Origin: Gari tellinella
Lineage: Eukaryota; Mollusca; Bivalvia; Cardiida; Psammobiidae
Assembly (NCBI GenBank): GCA_922989275.2
Contig: OV277872.1
Location: forward strand, 29,218,119 to 29,282,118
Direction: 5' to 3'
DNA: 64,000 bases
A program made the translations under genes and the position numbers. The notes below the pieces were generated by a model. That model was not told where the DNA came from. It did not search any database and worked only from the letters and a program-made list of their open reading frames with translations. Shown piece after piece: positions 47,616-58,215 of this stretch (position 1 is the first letter of the stretch; every line of letters begins with the position of its first letter).

Positions 47616-48061
47616 TACAGTGGAGAAGACGATATTCTTTCCCTTTTAACTAAATCGAAACGCAAACACATTGCAATAAAATGCAGAGAACGACAAAGGT
47701 TTGGCAATCCTTACCATTAACCCTGTCCCCCATAGAAGCGACTTTTAGCGTATTTAATTTATTCCTCCGCTGAAGAAAATAGTTCCAGTTTATACCCTCA
47801 TGAACAATTACCATTACAAATATTTTATATAGCCTAGCAGATTTTAGCTTAAAGCAGGCTGAAAGAAAAGCAGAATGTGCCTAAAGGCACATTCTGCTTT
47901 ACTTTCAACCTGCTTTAAGTGGTCCCCTGATTTCAAAACTAAAACAGGCTATGAGGTAAAGGGTTAATTTCAATCTAAATGACAAACCGTTTGCATTGGA
48001 AATAATAGATGTAACATTAACGTATTTAGTGTTATTTAAGAAGAACATCTTCTCAACTGTA
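47616..48061 (-). mobile_element. MITE family A copy split by a C element
   Basis: Left half TACAGTGGAGAAGACGATAT to TTTGGCAATCCTTACCA. The right half resumes TTTCAATCTAAATGACAAAC and ends CATCTTCTCAACTGTA. Between them lies a complete C element, 47717-47967. Confidence 0.83.
47717..47967. mobile_element. MITE family C copy nested in A
   Basis: TTAACCCTGTCCCCCATAGA to GGCTATGAGGTAAAGGGTTA then A. Core-2 hairpin 47848-47918 (CTTAAAGCAGGCTGAAAGAA / mirror; TGTGCCTAAAGGCACA). Confidence 0.87.
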
Positions 48062-48082
48062 TCATAGAATACCGGTAGTTAG

Positions 48083-48332
48083 TACAGTGGAGAATATGTT
48101 ATTATTTCCCAATACACGCGTTTACGCTAAAACTATTATTTGCAGTGCAAACAGTTTGGAGCAAGATCAGACGCCGGGTAACCCGGCGTCTGATCAGGCT
48201 CCAAACTGTTTGCCACCAAGATAAACAAGCATTATCAGAAATGTCCAAAAGTTGTTCTTTTCTACGTTTTAGTGTTTTGCGTTTGCGTACTTTTGCGTTT
48301 AAACGGGAAAGAATAACAGACTCTCCACTGTA
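48083..48332 (+). mobile_element. MITE family A copy, young
   Basis: TACAGTGGAGAATATGTTAT to AACAGACTCTCCACTGTA. Perfect core GGAGCAAGATCAGACGCCGG / mirror except GCAAG/GGCTC. Only 21 bp from the preceding A copy. Confidence 0.88.
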
Positions 48333-48363
48333 CCTGTAATTATCTGTAATTTTCAGAGGGGTA

Positions 48364-48885
48364 AACCAATATACAACGGCCCTCCCAACAACGAGTCCCT
48401 TCTTACAACAATGTATGCTGCTGTTCCCCAGTGCTATCTCCATACAATGGCCCCCAACAACGATTCCTTCCTGACGACAATGTTTGTTGCTGTTCTCCAG
48501 TGCTCCATCATAACACTGGCCTCATCCCAACAACGATTACCTCTTTACAACAATGCTTGTCGCTCTTCCCAGGTACTCAATCCCTATATATAAAGGTACT
48601 CCCAACAATAATTCTCTCCTCACAACAGTGCCTGCCGCTGTTCCTTTGTGCTCCCTCCCTTCGACCGACCTCCCCGAATCGATTTCCTTATTACAGCAAT
48701 TCTTGCCCCTGATCCAAAAACAAGACAATTATGTCTGACTATTTCACTGTAATATCGTCTGATTATAATTGTCGCCGCTGTTTTTCTCTTAAAGTAACAT
48801 GTTAGTGAACATTTTGACAGAGTAATATAAATGACGAGGAACGAACTGCTCGAATTCCTGATAAGACGCCGCATTCATATTTTCT
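48364..48885 (+). mobile_element. MITE family B copy with about five diverged units, right end lost
   Basis: ATACAACGGCCCTCCCAACA begins unit 1. Units follow at about 48440, 48505, 48570 and 48645 (CCAACAACGATTCC, CCCAACAACGATTACC, CCCAACAATAATTC). After them come TCGTCTGATTATAATTGTCG, ATTTTGACAGAGTAATATAA and half of the core (GCTCGAATTCCTGATAAGAC). Same order as the B copy at 10550. Confidence 0.75.
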
Positions 48886-49139
48886 TCAAAATCACGTTTA
48901 AATATAGGCCCGATCTATATCACACTATTTGTGTTGGACGATTTGAACCTGTCCCTTTCTTTTGGAGACAAGATACATTAGTGTTTTAAAACAGAGAACA
49001 TGTTTTCTTTTGATCGATAATTATCAAAGTGTGATTTCAGCTTTACATTTGTCTTGCAATAAAACATCACGAATTCAGAGGGACATGTGTTTCTTTCATC
49101 TTTTCACTGCCAAGTTTGACAACACTGACATATGCAAAC

Positions 49140-49200
49140 AGTTTGCATCCTGATAAAACGTCGCGTTGTATGGCCTCAGATCAGGTTCCAAACATTTATT
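49140..49200. repeat. Orphan core-1 hairpin
   Basis: CAGTTTGCATCCTGATAAAA, CGTCGCGTTGTATGGCCTCA, GATCAGGTTCCAAAC. Decayed. Confidence 0.45.
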
Positions 49201-49374
49201 TTGACACTCATTTCACTGTTTCGTAAGTCAAAACAACACAGAAATACAATGTATACAAAGTCTAAAAGTGAAAGAAATCAAAAAGTAAATTCAGATGATA
49301 AATGTGGCAGCGACTGTTTTAGACGGTATTTTTTGTCTTAATCCATTACCCTATATAGCTATTTATAGTTTTGA

Positions 49375-49470
49375 AGACAGGTGACAACATAAATCAGGTT
49401 GAAGGTAAAGCAGGACGCGCAGTAAGGCGCATTCTGCTTTACTTTCATCCTGCTTTAAGCTACAATCTAA
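49375..49470. repeat. Orphan core-2 hairpin
   Basis: AAATCAGGTTGAAGGTAAAG is mirrored by CTTTACTTTCATCCTGCTTT; inner GACGCGCAGTAAGGCGCATTC. No clear element ends. Confidence 0.55.
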
Positions 49471-49479
49471 TAGGACGTA

Positions 49480-49790
49480 GAAAATATTAATAATCGCCTG
49501 CAAATGAAACATAATTAGAGTTGAACAAAATGAACGTCAAACTCAAATTAAAACCAGTAAAGTTGCAACAAATGTAAAGAACTTGTATCGAAGACGGTCA
49601 AACATAATATAACATAGTTAAACATACAGTTTTGTATAATTAGAGACATATTACATAACCAGCTTTTTAGATATGAATATTAATAGAAACCATATACATA
49701 ATTCTATTATAACAGAGGATTACCAATGAATAAAACAAATACACATGTGGGTCTGTTACTGAATTGGCACTCCTGATATTGAACTTAAAC
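49480..49790. other. Intergenic, nothing recognised
   Basis: AT-rich with no repeat ends or reading frames. Confidence 0.55.
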
Positions 49791-49792
49791 TA

Positions 49793-50005
49793 TTTGCATG
49801 CTGGGTAATTTTTTTCGTCTGCAACAATTGTCGTCTGCTACTGTTCTAAAATTAGAATTATCAAAATTTCTTTTAAATCCAATGTCAGAATGGCAAACAG
49901 TTTGGATCTTGATGAGACGCCGCGTTATGCGGTGTCTCATCTGGATCCAAACTGTTTGCTAAGGTAATCACTGTGGCAGATATATCCGCCGCTAGCATGC
50001 AAAGG
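49793..50005. mobile_element. MITE of N type with paired stem change
   Basis: Ends TTTGCATGCTGGGTAA and CGCTAGCATGCAAAGG. Hairpin GGATCTTGATGAGACGCCGC / GCGGTGTCTCATCTGGATCC. Both arms carry GATGAGAC/GTCTCATC where other copies have GATCAGAC/GTCTGATC. Confidence 0.65.
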
Positions 50006-50043
50006 TACCTTGCCAAGTAGAACACTAGGTCATTAGCGGTGTC

Positions 50044-50256
50044 TTAAACTATTATCAATCATTGTCGTCTGCTTAAAAAAATTCGTCTGCGAAAAAAAGT
50101 CAAATCTAGTTTTTATGATTTTCGAACTATACAAAAGTTGAACATGAGTGACAATCAGTTTTGATCGAGATCAGACGCCGCGTTACGCGTCGTCTGATCT
50201 TGATCGAAAATGATTGCAAATATTGGACAAGTCATGCTTAGTATGATAAGGGTTGA
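50044..50256. mobile_element. MITE family N copy
   Basis: Left end TTAAACTATTATCAATCATT; right end AGTATGATAAGGGTTGA. TCGTCTGCTTAAAAAAATTC inside. Hairpin TTTTGATCGAGATCAGACGC / CGTCTGATCTTGATCGAAAA with a paired GATCGA/TGATC change. Confidence 0.68.
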
Positions 50257-50269
50257 CATTTTAACATTT

Positions 50270-50900
50270 TCGGTTTGTTGCATGACTAATTTCTAACTTT
50301 CTTCAGATTTATGCGGCAAATAATCTGAAGGAACTCGGGTATGTAAGATGTCTTTTACAGATTTGTTTCAATTTCAAAAAATGTGTTCTTCACAAAATTA
50401 CTTTTTCAACAAGGTTAAGATTGAATACATGAATATGAAAAACTTATAATACGACGTATGTATAAATTGTAATTTAACCTCTGTTTATGTCCTCCAGGGT
50501 GTACATTTATTTGCAAACAGTTTGGATCCTAATCAGACGCTGAGTTCCAAACTGTTGGACACTCATATTGGTGTATCTTTAGTGTTTTTGTTCTTAAAGT
50601 CGTTTTTTTTAATTAAAAAATACAGACGAAATATTTGAAGCAAACAATAGTCTCGAAGTGAAGGGTAAAAGAACAATAACTATAGGTGTATACCAATTGG
50701 GTGCAAAGTGGTGTGATCATACGCTGTCCTCGACCTGGAAAAAATACTGCCGTCTGATTGGTTGAAATTCCTAGGTCGAATATTATAGTGTTTTGTATAT
50801 CCCTGCAGACAAAAAGCAAGTGCAAATCTTATGCCTTAAACTCTTCTCCACTGAAAGAGATACTTACGAATATCCAAGTATGGATCCATACTCTGGATCC
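50270..50900. other. Mostly plain sequence with one core-1 trace
   Basis: 50511-50565 reads TTTGCAAACAGTTTGGATCC, TAATCAGACGCTGAGTTCCA, AACTGTTGG, a shortened core. Nothing else was recognised. Confidence 0.45.
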
Positions 50901-50904
50901 AAGC

Positions 50905-50990
50905 ACCAGCTTAAAGCAATATTAATGAACAGCAGATAGTTCCTAAGGAGCATTCTGCTTTACAATCAGCTTATTTTAAGCAGTAACATT
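50905..50990. repeat. Orphan core-2 hairpin
   Basis: CAGCTTAAAGCAATATTAAT, AGTTCCTAAGGAGCATTCTG, CAGCTTATTTTAAGCAG. Decayed outer arms. Confidence 0.5.
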
Positions 50991-51033
50991 ATTGGATATC
51001 GGTGATTTGCACTATTGCCTAAGGAGGAAATTA

Positions 51034-51268
51034 TTAACCCATTTCCCCATAAATACGCCTTTTTACGCTTCCTGAGGAAAATACTTGCAAATTATAGTGT
51101 TACAAATAAGAATCATAAGAAATATTTGCTATATTCTAGCAGATAATAGCTTAAAACAGGCTGAAAGAAAAGCAGAATACGCCTTAAGCGCATCTGCTTA
51201 ACTTTCACCCTGCTTTAAGTGATCAACTATCTTCAAAACTAGAAACAGGCTATGGGATACAGGGTTAA
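51034..51268. mobile_element. MITE family C copy
   Basis: TTAACCCATTTCCCCATAAA to GGCTATGGGATACAGGGTTA then A. Core-2 hairpin 51148-51220 (GCTTAAAACAGGCTGAAAGA / mirror; ATACGCCTTAAGCGCAT). Confidence 0.8.
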
Positions 51269-51269
51269 A

Positions 51270-51870
51270 AGCTTGGATCCGCTTCTGAATTACGTCATAC
51301 TAATCACACGTAGTTACAGTATGTTTGACATTGTGCTTAGAGTAGGGTTAAATGCACCTACATGTAAGGTCTTATGTACTGGTGACAAAAATAGCTAAAT
51401 TGTAATTAAAGTACGAAAACACGCATGCTAGGTAGCATACCCAATATCCTCCCAATCATGATGAAGTCATGGCTTAAATGTATCTTATGCAAATAGATCT
51501 GATTATAATTCGCGACAAGTTTATTTTCATTGACATAGAAAATCTACAATCCATCAGCAATATACATTGCCTTTGACCATTTACAAAGATATTAATAAGG
51601 AACTATGACAAAATAGACGATATTCACATTAAATAGATAAATCACAAAGCAGCAATAGTATACAGTGTATGTTACGTAAGCTCATACTCTCCGCAATATA
51701 TTTAACCGTATTCAACAATATTTTCGTATTGTGGTAACTGTATGTAACCTAAACACCTTTTATACCAACTTCATAGCACTTAGGACATCGGAATAAGACA
51801 TACAAGAAATACGCGTTATCTCTACGAGTTTGGTTGCAAAGATTACAAATTATGTTTTCTCTATCAATTT
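51270..51870. other. Intergenic, nothing recognised
   Basis: No repeat ends, RNA genes or reading frames supported. Confidence 0.5.
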
Positions 51871-51875
51871 CTGTC

Positions 51876-51970
51876 ACCCGCCGTCTGATCTAGGTCCACA
51901 CTGTTTGCCGGAACATAATAATTTCTGCATAAATACGTTTCTTGGGAAAGAATAACGTCTTCTCCATTTT
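51876..51970 (-). mobile_element. MITE family A right half
   Basis: CCCGCCGTCTGATCTAGGTC, GTTTGCCGGAACATAATAAT, GGGAAAGAATAACGTCTTCT then CCATT. Left half missing. Confidence 0.7.
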
Positions 51971-52022
51971 GCATTTCATTAGCTGCAAAAGGCTTCATTT
52001 AATTCAGCTTTCTGAATAAGCT

Positions 52023-52270
52023 TTAACCCTTTCATGATCAAATTTGTCGTGAGATGTTTACCCCTTCACCGCCATATTGTCGTCTGCTTCAATTTCTTTT
52101 GTCTGCAATATCGTTTCAAAGTTAGATTTAATGCAGTATATCTGACGTAATTTCAAAACAAGTGGCAAACAGTGTTGATCCTGATCAGACGCCGTGTTAC
52201 GCGGCGTCTGATCAGGATCAATACTGTTTGAAAATGCGCTTTATGACGTCATTGAGAGAGAAAGGGTTAG
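52023..52270. mobile_element. MITE family E copy, full length
   Basis: TTAACCCTTTCATGATCAAA to TTGAGAGAGAAAGGGTTA. Perfect core (TTGATCCTGATCAGACGCCG / CGGCGTCTGATCAGGATCAA). It contains GTTAGATTTAATGCAGTATA, whose internal TTAA is the site where another E copy was hit by F (see 56059). Confidence 0.85.
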
Positions 52271-52400
52271 CCCAATGTGTAATCTACAAACAGAATACAT
52301 GTGTATCGTACACATGTCCTATGAAAACAGTGTAAAACCAGATCAGAAAATTCATAGAAGAGCCCTCTTACTAGGGTTTGTACTATTTGTATACATATTT
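52271..52400. mobile_element. MITE family F remnant
   Basis: ACACATGTCCTATGAAAACA, GTGTAAAACCAGATCAGAAA and AGAGCCCTCTTACTAGGG follow F order with many changes. Confidence 0.5.
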
Positions 52401-53180
52401 GTCAATTTGCAATACATGTAGTTTGTAATAGACATCCTTTAAAGAGGCTCGCAACCAGACTTAGCATTAGATATAGTAATTTGTAAATATATGTCAAACG
52501 CTAATACGAGCGGGTAAGAATTAGTTTAGGATGAGAAATACAGTTTAACAAGAAATATCTTTAAAAAAGATATTCGGCGGAATGAGTGGTTGAACTAAGG
52601 CTATATAGATGGGTGTGCAAAATTGAAAGAAATTGAGGTTTTCAAAAGAATTGTAATATCTTGGATTGAAAAGCAAAAAATAAAAGTATACAATTGAAAC
52701 AGTAAATTTTATTTAAAATGCAAAACTATCATGTACAGAAATGCAAAACAAAACAATAATTTAACTCATATCCTAGCTACTGGTAGGAGATCCTCACATT
52801 AATCTATTGTTCTATATATCAAACTTTTCATTCATAGAGTTTCTTGAAATAAACTATAGCATACACAAATGTACAGATTCAACAGTCTGCTCTACTTCAC
52901 TCTTGTAAATAATGATGAAACCACATGCACAATTGTGTTTAACTCACTTGAGGCCATTTATATTTAATATTGCTTTTAATGTATGGTAAATGTGTACAAA
53001 TAGTTAACAATTAAAACAAATTGGTAGTAAACAATTACAAAACACCTAGCTTCCTCTGTATTTCAGATGTCATCTTAAATTGCATCAGCCCCCAGTGTAG
53101 TAAACAGTCTGGTCTGTGTCTCTAAATTTTACACTCACAGCCATATCTGGGAAAACTGTAATTGGACATAGACCAGCCTA
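52400..53180. other. AT-rich, nothing recognised
   Basis: Low-complexity A/T-rich DNA without supported features. Confidence 0.5.
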
Positions 53181-53371
53181 CAGGGCTCCAGATAAGAGGG
53201 AGTAAACTAAACAAATCACATTTATTCACTCATTTCAGCACCAAACCCTATGGTGTTACCACTCATTTTGATTGTCTCGAAGAGACAATTCAAATGTTTA
53301 GTGACACCACAGGGTTTAATGCACAAATAAAGATTCTAAGTTTTGAAATAATTCCCTTATCTGGAGCCCTG
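53181..53371. mobile_element. Element J, complete
   Basis: Ends CAGGGCTCCAGATAAGAGGG and CCCTTATCTGGAGCCCTG. Inner CCTATGGTGTTACCACTCAT / TAGTGACACCACAGGG, centre TTGTCTCGAAGAGACAA. Best-preserved J copy; use it as the reference for the split copy at 11584/16867. Confidence 0.82.
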
Positions 53372-53528
53372 GCTACTATCCAATCAGACTATTCAGTTTC
53401 AACAGGTGCTCTCAAGTCTAAATTTCTGATCAAATATAATTGGTTGAAATGTGTGGCCAAACAGAAAGTGTGGCTAAATAGAAACCAGACAGCTCCGCCG
53501 AAAAATGCATTTCAATAAAAAAAAATAT

Positions 53529-53606
53529 TGAGCTCTAGTAGGATTCGAACCCGGCATGCGGGGACAGAGTAGCAAAAATAATACAACCCCTTGGGCCACT
53601 CGACTG
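53529..53606 (-). other. tRNA-like sequence with pol III boxes
   Basis: Read on the minus strand: GTCGAGTGGCCCAAGGGG resembles a class II A box and CGGGTTCGAATCC is a good B box; a run of nine T follows within 20 bases, a pol III stop. The T stem pairs at only three positions and the long middle (ATTATTTTTGCTACTC) does not form a normal arm, so a SINE head or tRNA pseudogene is more likely than a tRNA. Confidence 0.4.
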
Positions 53607-53609
53607 CAG

Positions 53610-54335
53610 ACCTGTTCATATCTTTGGGTCGATTAAACGTACTTCAGTGTGTAGCGATGGAGAGTTCATAATTCGGCTCGGGTTTATGTCTGAGCCCGTG
53701 ATCAATTTCTATAGCGGCTTTCGACGCAATGGATAAAGCGATGAAACATATCTCAAAAATTAAGATTTGAAGACCTTTCTTAATGATGTTTGTAGACTGA
53801 TCATATTTTTCTAATGCCAGCTGCACGATAATGCTTCACATTTGATTTGATTTGAATATTTTATTTTATTTTTGCAAATCCACCATCTGGTTGCGAGTCG
53901 CTTTAAGAGTAAAACATCGAATTATTTGGATTCTAAAACTGCCCATGAGATGTTTCAGAAGAAGATGAGTTCATCCGGTGACTAAGATCATATGAAAGTT
54001 CGTAAATAAACCGGCTCGTTGACTTTTCTCATGACATTGACTGGGTTATTTCGACCTTAGTCTTTGGTTTGCACAAATTTGATAAAAAAGAGTTCGCTCA
54101 GCTCCTACAAAGATATGAGACACAGAACATATACCAACATTATTTACATCTCACCACGATCAAACCATTTTTCACACTTTTTCGTTAAATTCAATTCAAA
54201 ATAAGGAAACAAATCAAATAAAACTGAAATATGAAGCTGTATTTTTAAGCTGTCGGTAACAGGTTTTTATGGTTGAACGCGCTTTCAGAATGATTTCATA
54301 CTAGCATAATAGAGCCTCTGACGACTTTAACTCAA
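53610..54335. other. Intergenic, nothing recognised
   Basis: Contains TTTTCTCATGACATTGACTG (54022), also found at 61518, hinting at a further low-copy repeat. Confidence 0.45.
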
Positions 54336-54340
54336 ACTGT

Positions 54341-54582
54341 TACAGTGGAGAAGACGTTATTCTTTCCAGTTTTAAATAGCGCTAACGAAACGCAACGGCA
54401 TCGCAATAAAATTAGAAAATATCAATCTTTGGAAATCTCTAACGATTTATTTTAATCTGACTGTTTGGAGCCATATCAGACACCGGGTTACCCGGTGTCT
54501 GATCTATCTTCACACTGTTTGCAAAGGACATAACTGTTTCAGCATAAACGCATTTAGTTGGAAGTTATATTTCCTCTAATAT
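54341..54582 (-). mobile_element. MITE family A copy, paired core change
   Basis: Starts TACAGTGGAGAAGACGTTAT. Core GGAGCCATATCAGACACCGG / CCGGTGTCTGATCTATCTTC, where ACACCGG is matched by CCGGTGT. Right end decayed (TATTTCCTCTAATATA). Confidence 0.77.
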
Positions 54583-54800
54583 ACGTATTTTCAGTCAACC
54601 CTATATCAAGCGACTATTTCGTGTTAAATGCGGAAATCTACCAAAATGGTAATGGTTTAATACTAGTACATTTACAATAGTAATGCAAAGGTATCCTTTA
54701 GAACCTTTTTATTACTTCTCTTCTACTTTATGCAGCTACAAAGACCATCCTTGTTCAGTCATGTTGATTGCCGCATTACTCAGGGTTGAATTTATGCCTC

Positions 54801-55046
54801 TCACAGTGGAGGATACGTTATTCTTTCCCGTTTAATCGCAAACGAAACGCATTGTAATAAAATGAAGAAAATTACATTTTTTCGACAAATCTTAATGTTG
54901 ATTTTGACCTTGACGGCAAACAGTTTGGAGTCTTATCAGACGCCGGGCTACCCGGCGTCTGATCTGGCTCCAAACTATTTGCAATTGAAATTACAGTTCT
55001 ATCGTAAACGCGTTAATTGGGAAAGAATAACGTTTTCTCCACTGTA
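54801..55046 (-). mobile_element. MITE family A copy
   Basis: TCACAGTGGAGGATACGTTA to AACGTTTTCTCCACTGTA. Core GGAGTCTTATCAGACGCCGG, GCTACC, mirror. Confidence 0.84.
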
Positions 55047-55226
55047 TCCCATAACATCATTGAGTAGACGGAAGCCTCATGCTGTTATGAAATCATTTGC
55101 TTTCAGAAGCGATTTAACGCAGAGTTTAGTTTCTCATTGAATTAACAAATAGGGAGTTTTATGTGCGTTTACTCAAAGCAAAGGTACACATTTATACCTA
55201 CCAAAGTATTTTACCAAACTGTTAAG

Positions 55227-55481
55227 TACAGTAGAGAAAACGTCTCGCTTGAATGCAACTAATTAAACACGAACGCATTTCATTAGAATGTAGAAAACGA
55301 CAATCTTTTGACAATTTTGACTATTTATTTTAATCTGAGTGGCAAACAGTTTGGAGGCTGATCAGACGCCGGGTTATCCGGCGTCTGATCTGACTCCAAA
55401 TTGTTTGCAATGAAAATAATAGTTTAAGCGTAAACGCGTTTATTGGGAAAGAATAACATTTTTAACATTTTCTCCACTGTA
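55227..55481 (-). mobile_element. MITE family A copy
   Basis: TACAGTAGAGAAAACGTCTC to AACATTTTCTCCACTGTA. The right end has an AACATTTTT duplication. Core GGAGGCTGATCAGACGCCGG / mirror. Confidence 0.8.
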
Positions 55482-55625
55482 ACAAGAGGGAGTTTTTTGT
55501 GCACTTACTCAAAGCAAAGGTTCACACTGTATGCTTTATGCCAACTAAATTTCTTGATCAAACAATTTAGTACATGTATGTACTGCAAACTTCGTTATCG
55601 CGCACGGTTTCAGTATTGCAGTCAG

Positions 55626-55862
55626 ATGGTTGCTTAAAGTAGGCTGAAAGTAAAACAGAATGCTCCTTCAGGAACATTCTGCTTGATTTGCAGCCTACTG
55701 TAAGCTACTCTCTGCTAAGATATAGAAAAGGAATGTTTATTTTATATTGCATAATTTATGTATGACTGTATAAAGTGAAACTATTTTCTTCAGCGGAAGA
55801 ATGAACTATAGGTTTAAAAAGGAGTGTAGAACTATAGATCAAGGTGTTAAATCGAACTTAAC
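55626..55862. mobile_element. MITE family C relative, right end unclear
   Basis: Core-2 hairpin GCTTAAAGTAGGCTGAAAGT / GCAGCCTACTGTAAGC, centre TGCTCCTTCAGGAACA. Then TTTTCTTCAGCGGAAGAATG and GGTTTAAAAAGGAGTG, the inverse of the C left part. Confidence 0.6.
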
Positions 55863-55865
55863 CCC

Positions 55866-56015
55866 TTAACCCACTCTCAACGACGTCATAAAGCGCATTT
55901 ATAAACAGTTTTGATCCTGAACACGGTGTCTGATCAAGATAAAAACTGTTTGCCACTTGTTTTGAAATTACGTCAGTTAAACTGCATTAGATCTAACTTT
56001 GAAACGATGTTTCTA
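55866..56015. mobile_element. MITE family E fragment
   Basis: TTAACCCACTCTCAACGACG, hairpin remnant GATCCTGAACACGGTGTCTG, ACGTCAGTTAAACTGCATTA, then a switch to a second E copy in the opposite orientation. Confidence 0.65.
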
Positions 56016-56452
56016 CTGCTTCAATGTTGATGTCCAATATTGTTTCAAAGATTTACATGTAACTCTTTGAACCCTAGGCACGCATATATGCGTCATTTTT
56101 AAACAGTGTACCTGTGATGAGTACACATGTCCTATGCAAACAGTGTTGACCCTGATCAGAGGGCTCCTTCAGGAGCCCTCTGATCAGGGTCTGAACTGTT
56201 TGTCATATTGACATATAGTGTAAAAGTCAACTGTTAAAAATTAAAAATGGACTAGACATAATTGAAAACTAGAATTGTCCATTTGGTGTTTCAGGGAGGA
56301 AAGGGTTAAGGCAGTATACATGGAACTGACGTTATTTAAAAACAAGTGTCAAATAGTTTTGATCCTGACAGACACCGCGTTACGTGGCGTCTGTCAGGAT
56401 CAAAACTGTTTGTAAATGCGCTTTATGACGTCATTAAGATTGAACGGGTTAA
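56016..56452. mobile_element. MITE family E copy split by an F element
   Basis: TACTGCTTCAATGTTGATGT and AATATTGTTTCAAAGATT, then F (56059-56309), then GGCAGTATACATGGAACTGA, hairpin GATCCTGACAGACACCGCGT / mirror and end AAGATTGAACGGGTTAA. The break falls at the TTAA seen intact in E at 52023 (GATTTAATGCAGTAT). Confidence 0.77.
56059..56309. mobile_element. MITE family F copy nested in E
   Basis: GTAACTCTTTGAACCCTAGG to GGGAGGAAAGGGTTAA. Perfect hairpin CCTGATCAGAGGGCTCCTTC / mirror. Confidence 0.83.
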
Positions 56453-56484
56453 ACAGGAAAGGAATAAAGTTTTCTCCACTGTAC
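56449..56484 (+). mobile_element. MITE family A right terminus
   Basis: TTAAACAGGAAAGGAATAAA then GTTTTCTCCACTGTA. It begins at the TTAA of the A right arm, so the E copy seems to have inserted there; the other part of A was not found. Confidence 0.6.
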
Positions 56485-56877
56485 AAATACAAAATGGACG
56501 ACAGTAGACAGATTCCTATGCACTCGATGGCTGGTTTCCATGGCAATACATGTATGATAAAAGACAACAACCTGCTTATTTTACAGATTTATTCAAAGAT
56601 TGCTATTTTGCAAAAGGCTTTAACAACTTCATACATTCATGTATTTTCGTACATCATTCATTCTTTCAAACACATATACATGTAGCTATTTCAGGTTTGT
56701 GCCGGGTGTAATGACGAAAAGTTTCCCCTTCTAAAAAGTGCCCCGGAGGACATTTTCAACGTAGACAATGGGGACTTGATTTGACATAATATTGTGACCA
56801 GGGAGGTCAATTTCCTACGTCAAAAAATGCTGGAGTCACAGTTCTGAGGATGCCTGGGAGCACATTTTGCCATTACA

Positions 56878-56925
56878 CGGAATAAACACGTTTATTGAGA
56901 AATAATCAATCTCCATTTTCACTCA
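56878..56925 (-). mobile_element. MITE family A right-terminus remnant
   Basis: GGAATAAACACGTTTATTGA then GAAATAATC..CTCCATTTTCACTC, directly before another A copy. Confidence 0.5.
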
Positions 56926-57176
56926 TACAGTGAAGAAAACGTTATTATTTCCCGTTTGAACGCAAACGAATCGCAAACGCATTGACTTAAAGTGGGTAAA
57001 ATGACAACTTTTTGACAATTTCGACGACTCATTTTAAACTGATTGGCAAACAGTTTGCAGCCAGAAAAGACGCCGGGTTACCCGGCGTCTGATCTGGCTC
57101 ACAACTGTTTGCAATGGAAATAATAGTTTCATGGTAAACGCGTTTTTTGGGAAAGAGTGACGTCTTCTCCACTGTA
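56926..57176 (-). mobile_element. MITE family A copy
   Basis: TACAGTGAAGAAAACGTTAT to GACGTCTTCTCCACTGTA. Core GCAGCCAGAAAAGACGCCGG / CCGGCGTCTGATCTGGCTCA. Confidence 0.8.
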
Positions 57177-57179
57177 GCA

Positions 57180-57580
57180 CAATGTGCGCTGATAATAACT
57201 CACCAATACATTCATACACTATTGCAACAATCTTCCAAACAAAATACAACAATATGATGTCATATCCGGTCACGTGCCAGCAAATGACCAACACAAAATA
57301 ATGTACCTCGACAGGACGATTTGTCAACAAATCTATAACATATTACATAACTATATAAATAAAACAGTCGATCATAAAATAGTATGGACGGCAAACAATA
57401 ATCTAAGAATAAACTTTTTAGTTTAGATTTGTACCGAAGAAAAATCAGTCAAATTTATGTTAAGCGACAGGTTTTTGGAAACAAATATCTTTAAAGATTG
57501 ATGAACACTATTACATCAACTTTCTGTATTATTTTGATTCTGTGTTAACATCACCAGTCATTAATTAGATCCATGCTTCC
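57180..57580. other. Intergenic, nothing recognised
   Basis: AT-rich unique-looking sequence. Confidence 0.5.
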
Positions 57581-57831
57581 TTAACTCTTTCCTCCCTGAA
57601 ACTTTGAATGGACAATTCCCGTTTCCATTTAAGTCTAGTCCCTTGTTTACTTTTAAGGGTTGTTTTTGTCAATGTTTGGCATTATGACAAACAGTGAAGA
57701 CCCTGATCAGAGGGCTCCTTTCGGAGCCCTCTGATCTGGGTCTTCACTGTTTGCATAGGACAAGTGTACTATTCACATGTACACTGTTTGAAAAGGACGC
57801 CTATATGCGGGACTAGGGTTCAAAGGGTTAA
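57581..57831. mobile_element. MITE family F copy, full length
   Basis: TTAACTCTTTCCTCCCTGAA to ACTAGGGTTCAAAGGGTTAA. Perfect hairpin CCTGATCAGAGGGCTCCTTT / mirror. The right TTAA is shared with the C element that follows. Confidence 0.88.
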
Positions 57832-58215
57832 CTCATTACAGCATATGTATGCCTTTTTACTCCTTTAATTTATTTTTCCACTGAAAAAATATAGTTCAAA
57901 CTTATACAGTGGTGAATGTGTATCAAATGAATTATTTTCTATTTTCTAATACATGGTAGCTTAAAGCAGGCTGAAATTAAAGCAGGATGCGCCTTAAGGC
58001 GCATTCTGCTTGACTTTCAACCACATACCAAAATACATCAAAATTTCATTTTTAAAACACTTATAAACACACGTTTTTATCAGAGAGTAAAATACATGTC
58101 CTTATAGATGCACACCTTATACTATCCTGTCCCGTTATTGTCATTGTCATTGCTTTAAGTGGTCACCTATCGTCAATGCTAAAAACGAACTATTGGGACA
58201 TGGGACCAGGTTGAT
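57828..58215. mobile_element. MITE family C copy with about 130-bp insertion
   Basis: TTAACTCATTACAGCATATG, core-2 hairpin (GCTTAAAGCAGGCTGAAATT; GATGCGCCTTAAGGCGCAT; CTTGACTTTCAACC), interrupted after AACC by ACATACCAAAATACATCAAA..TCATTG, then GCTTTAAGTGGTCACCTATC. Right end decayed. Confidence 0.68.
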
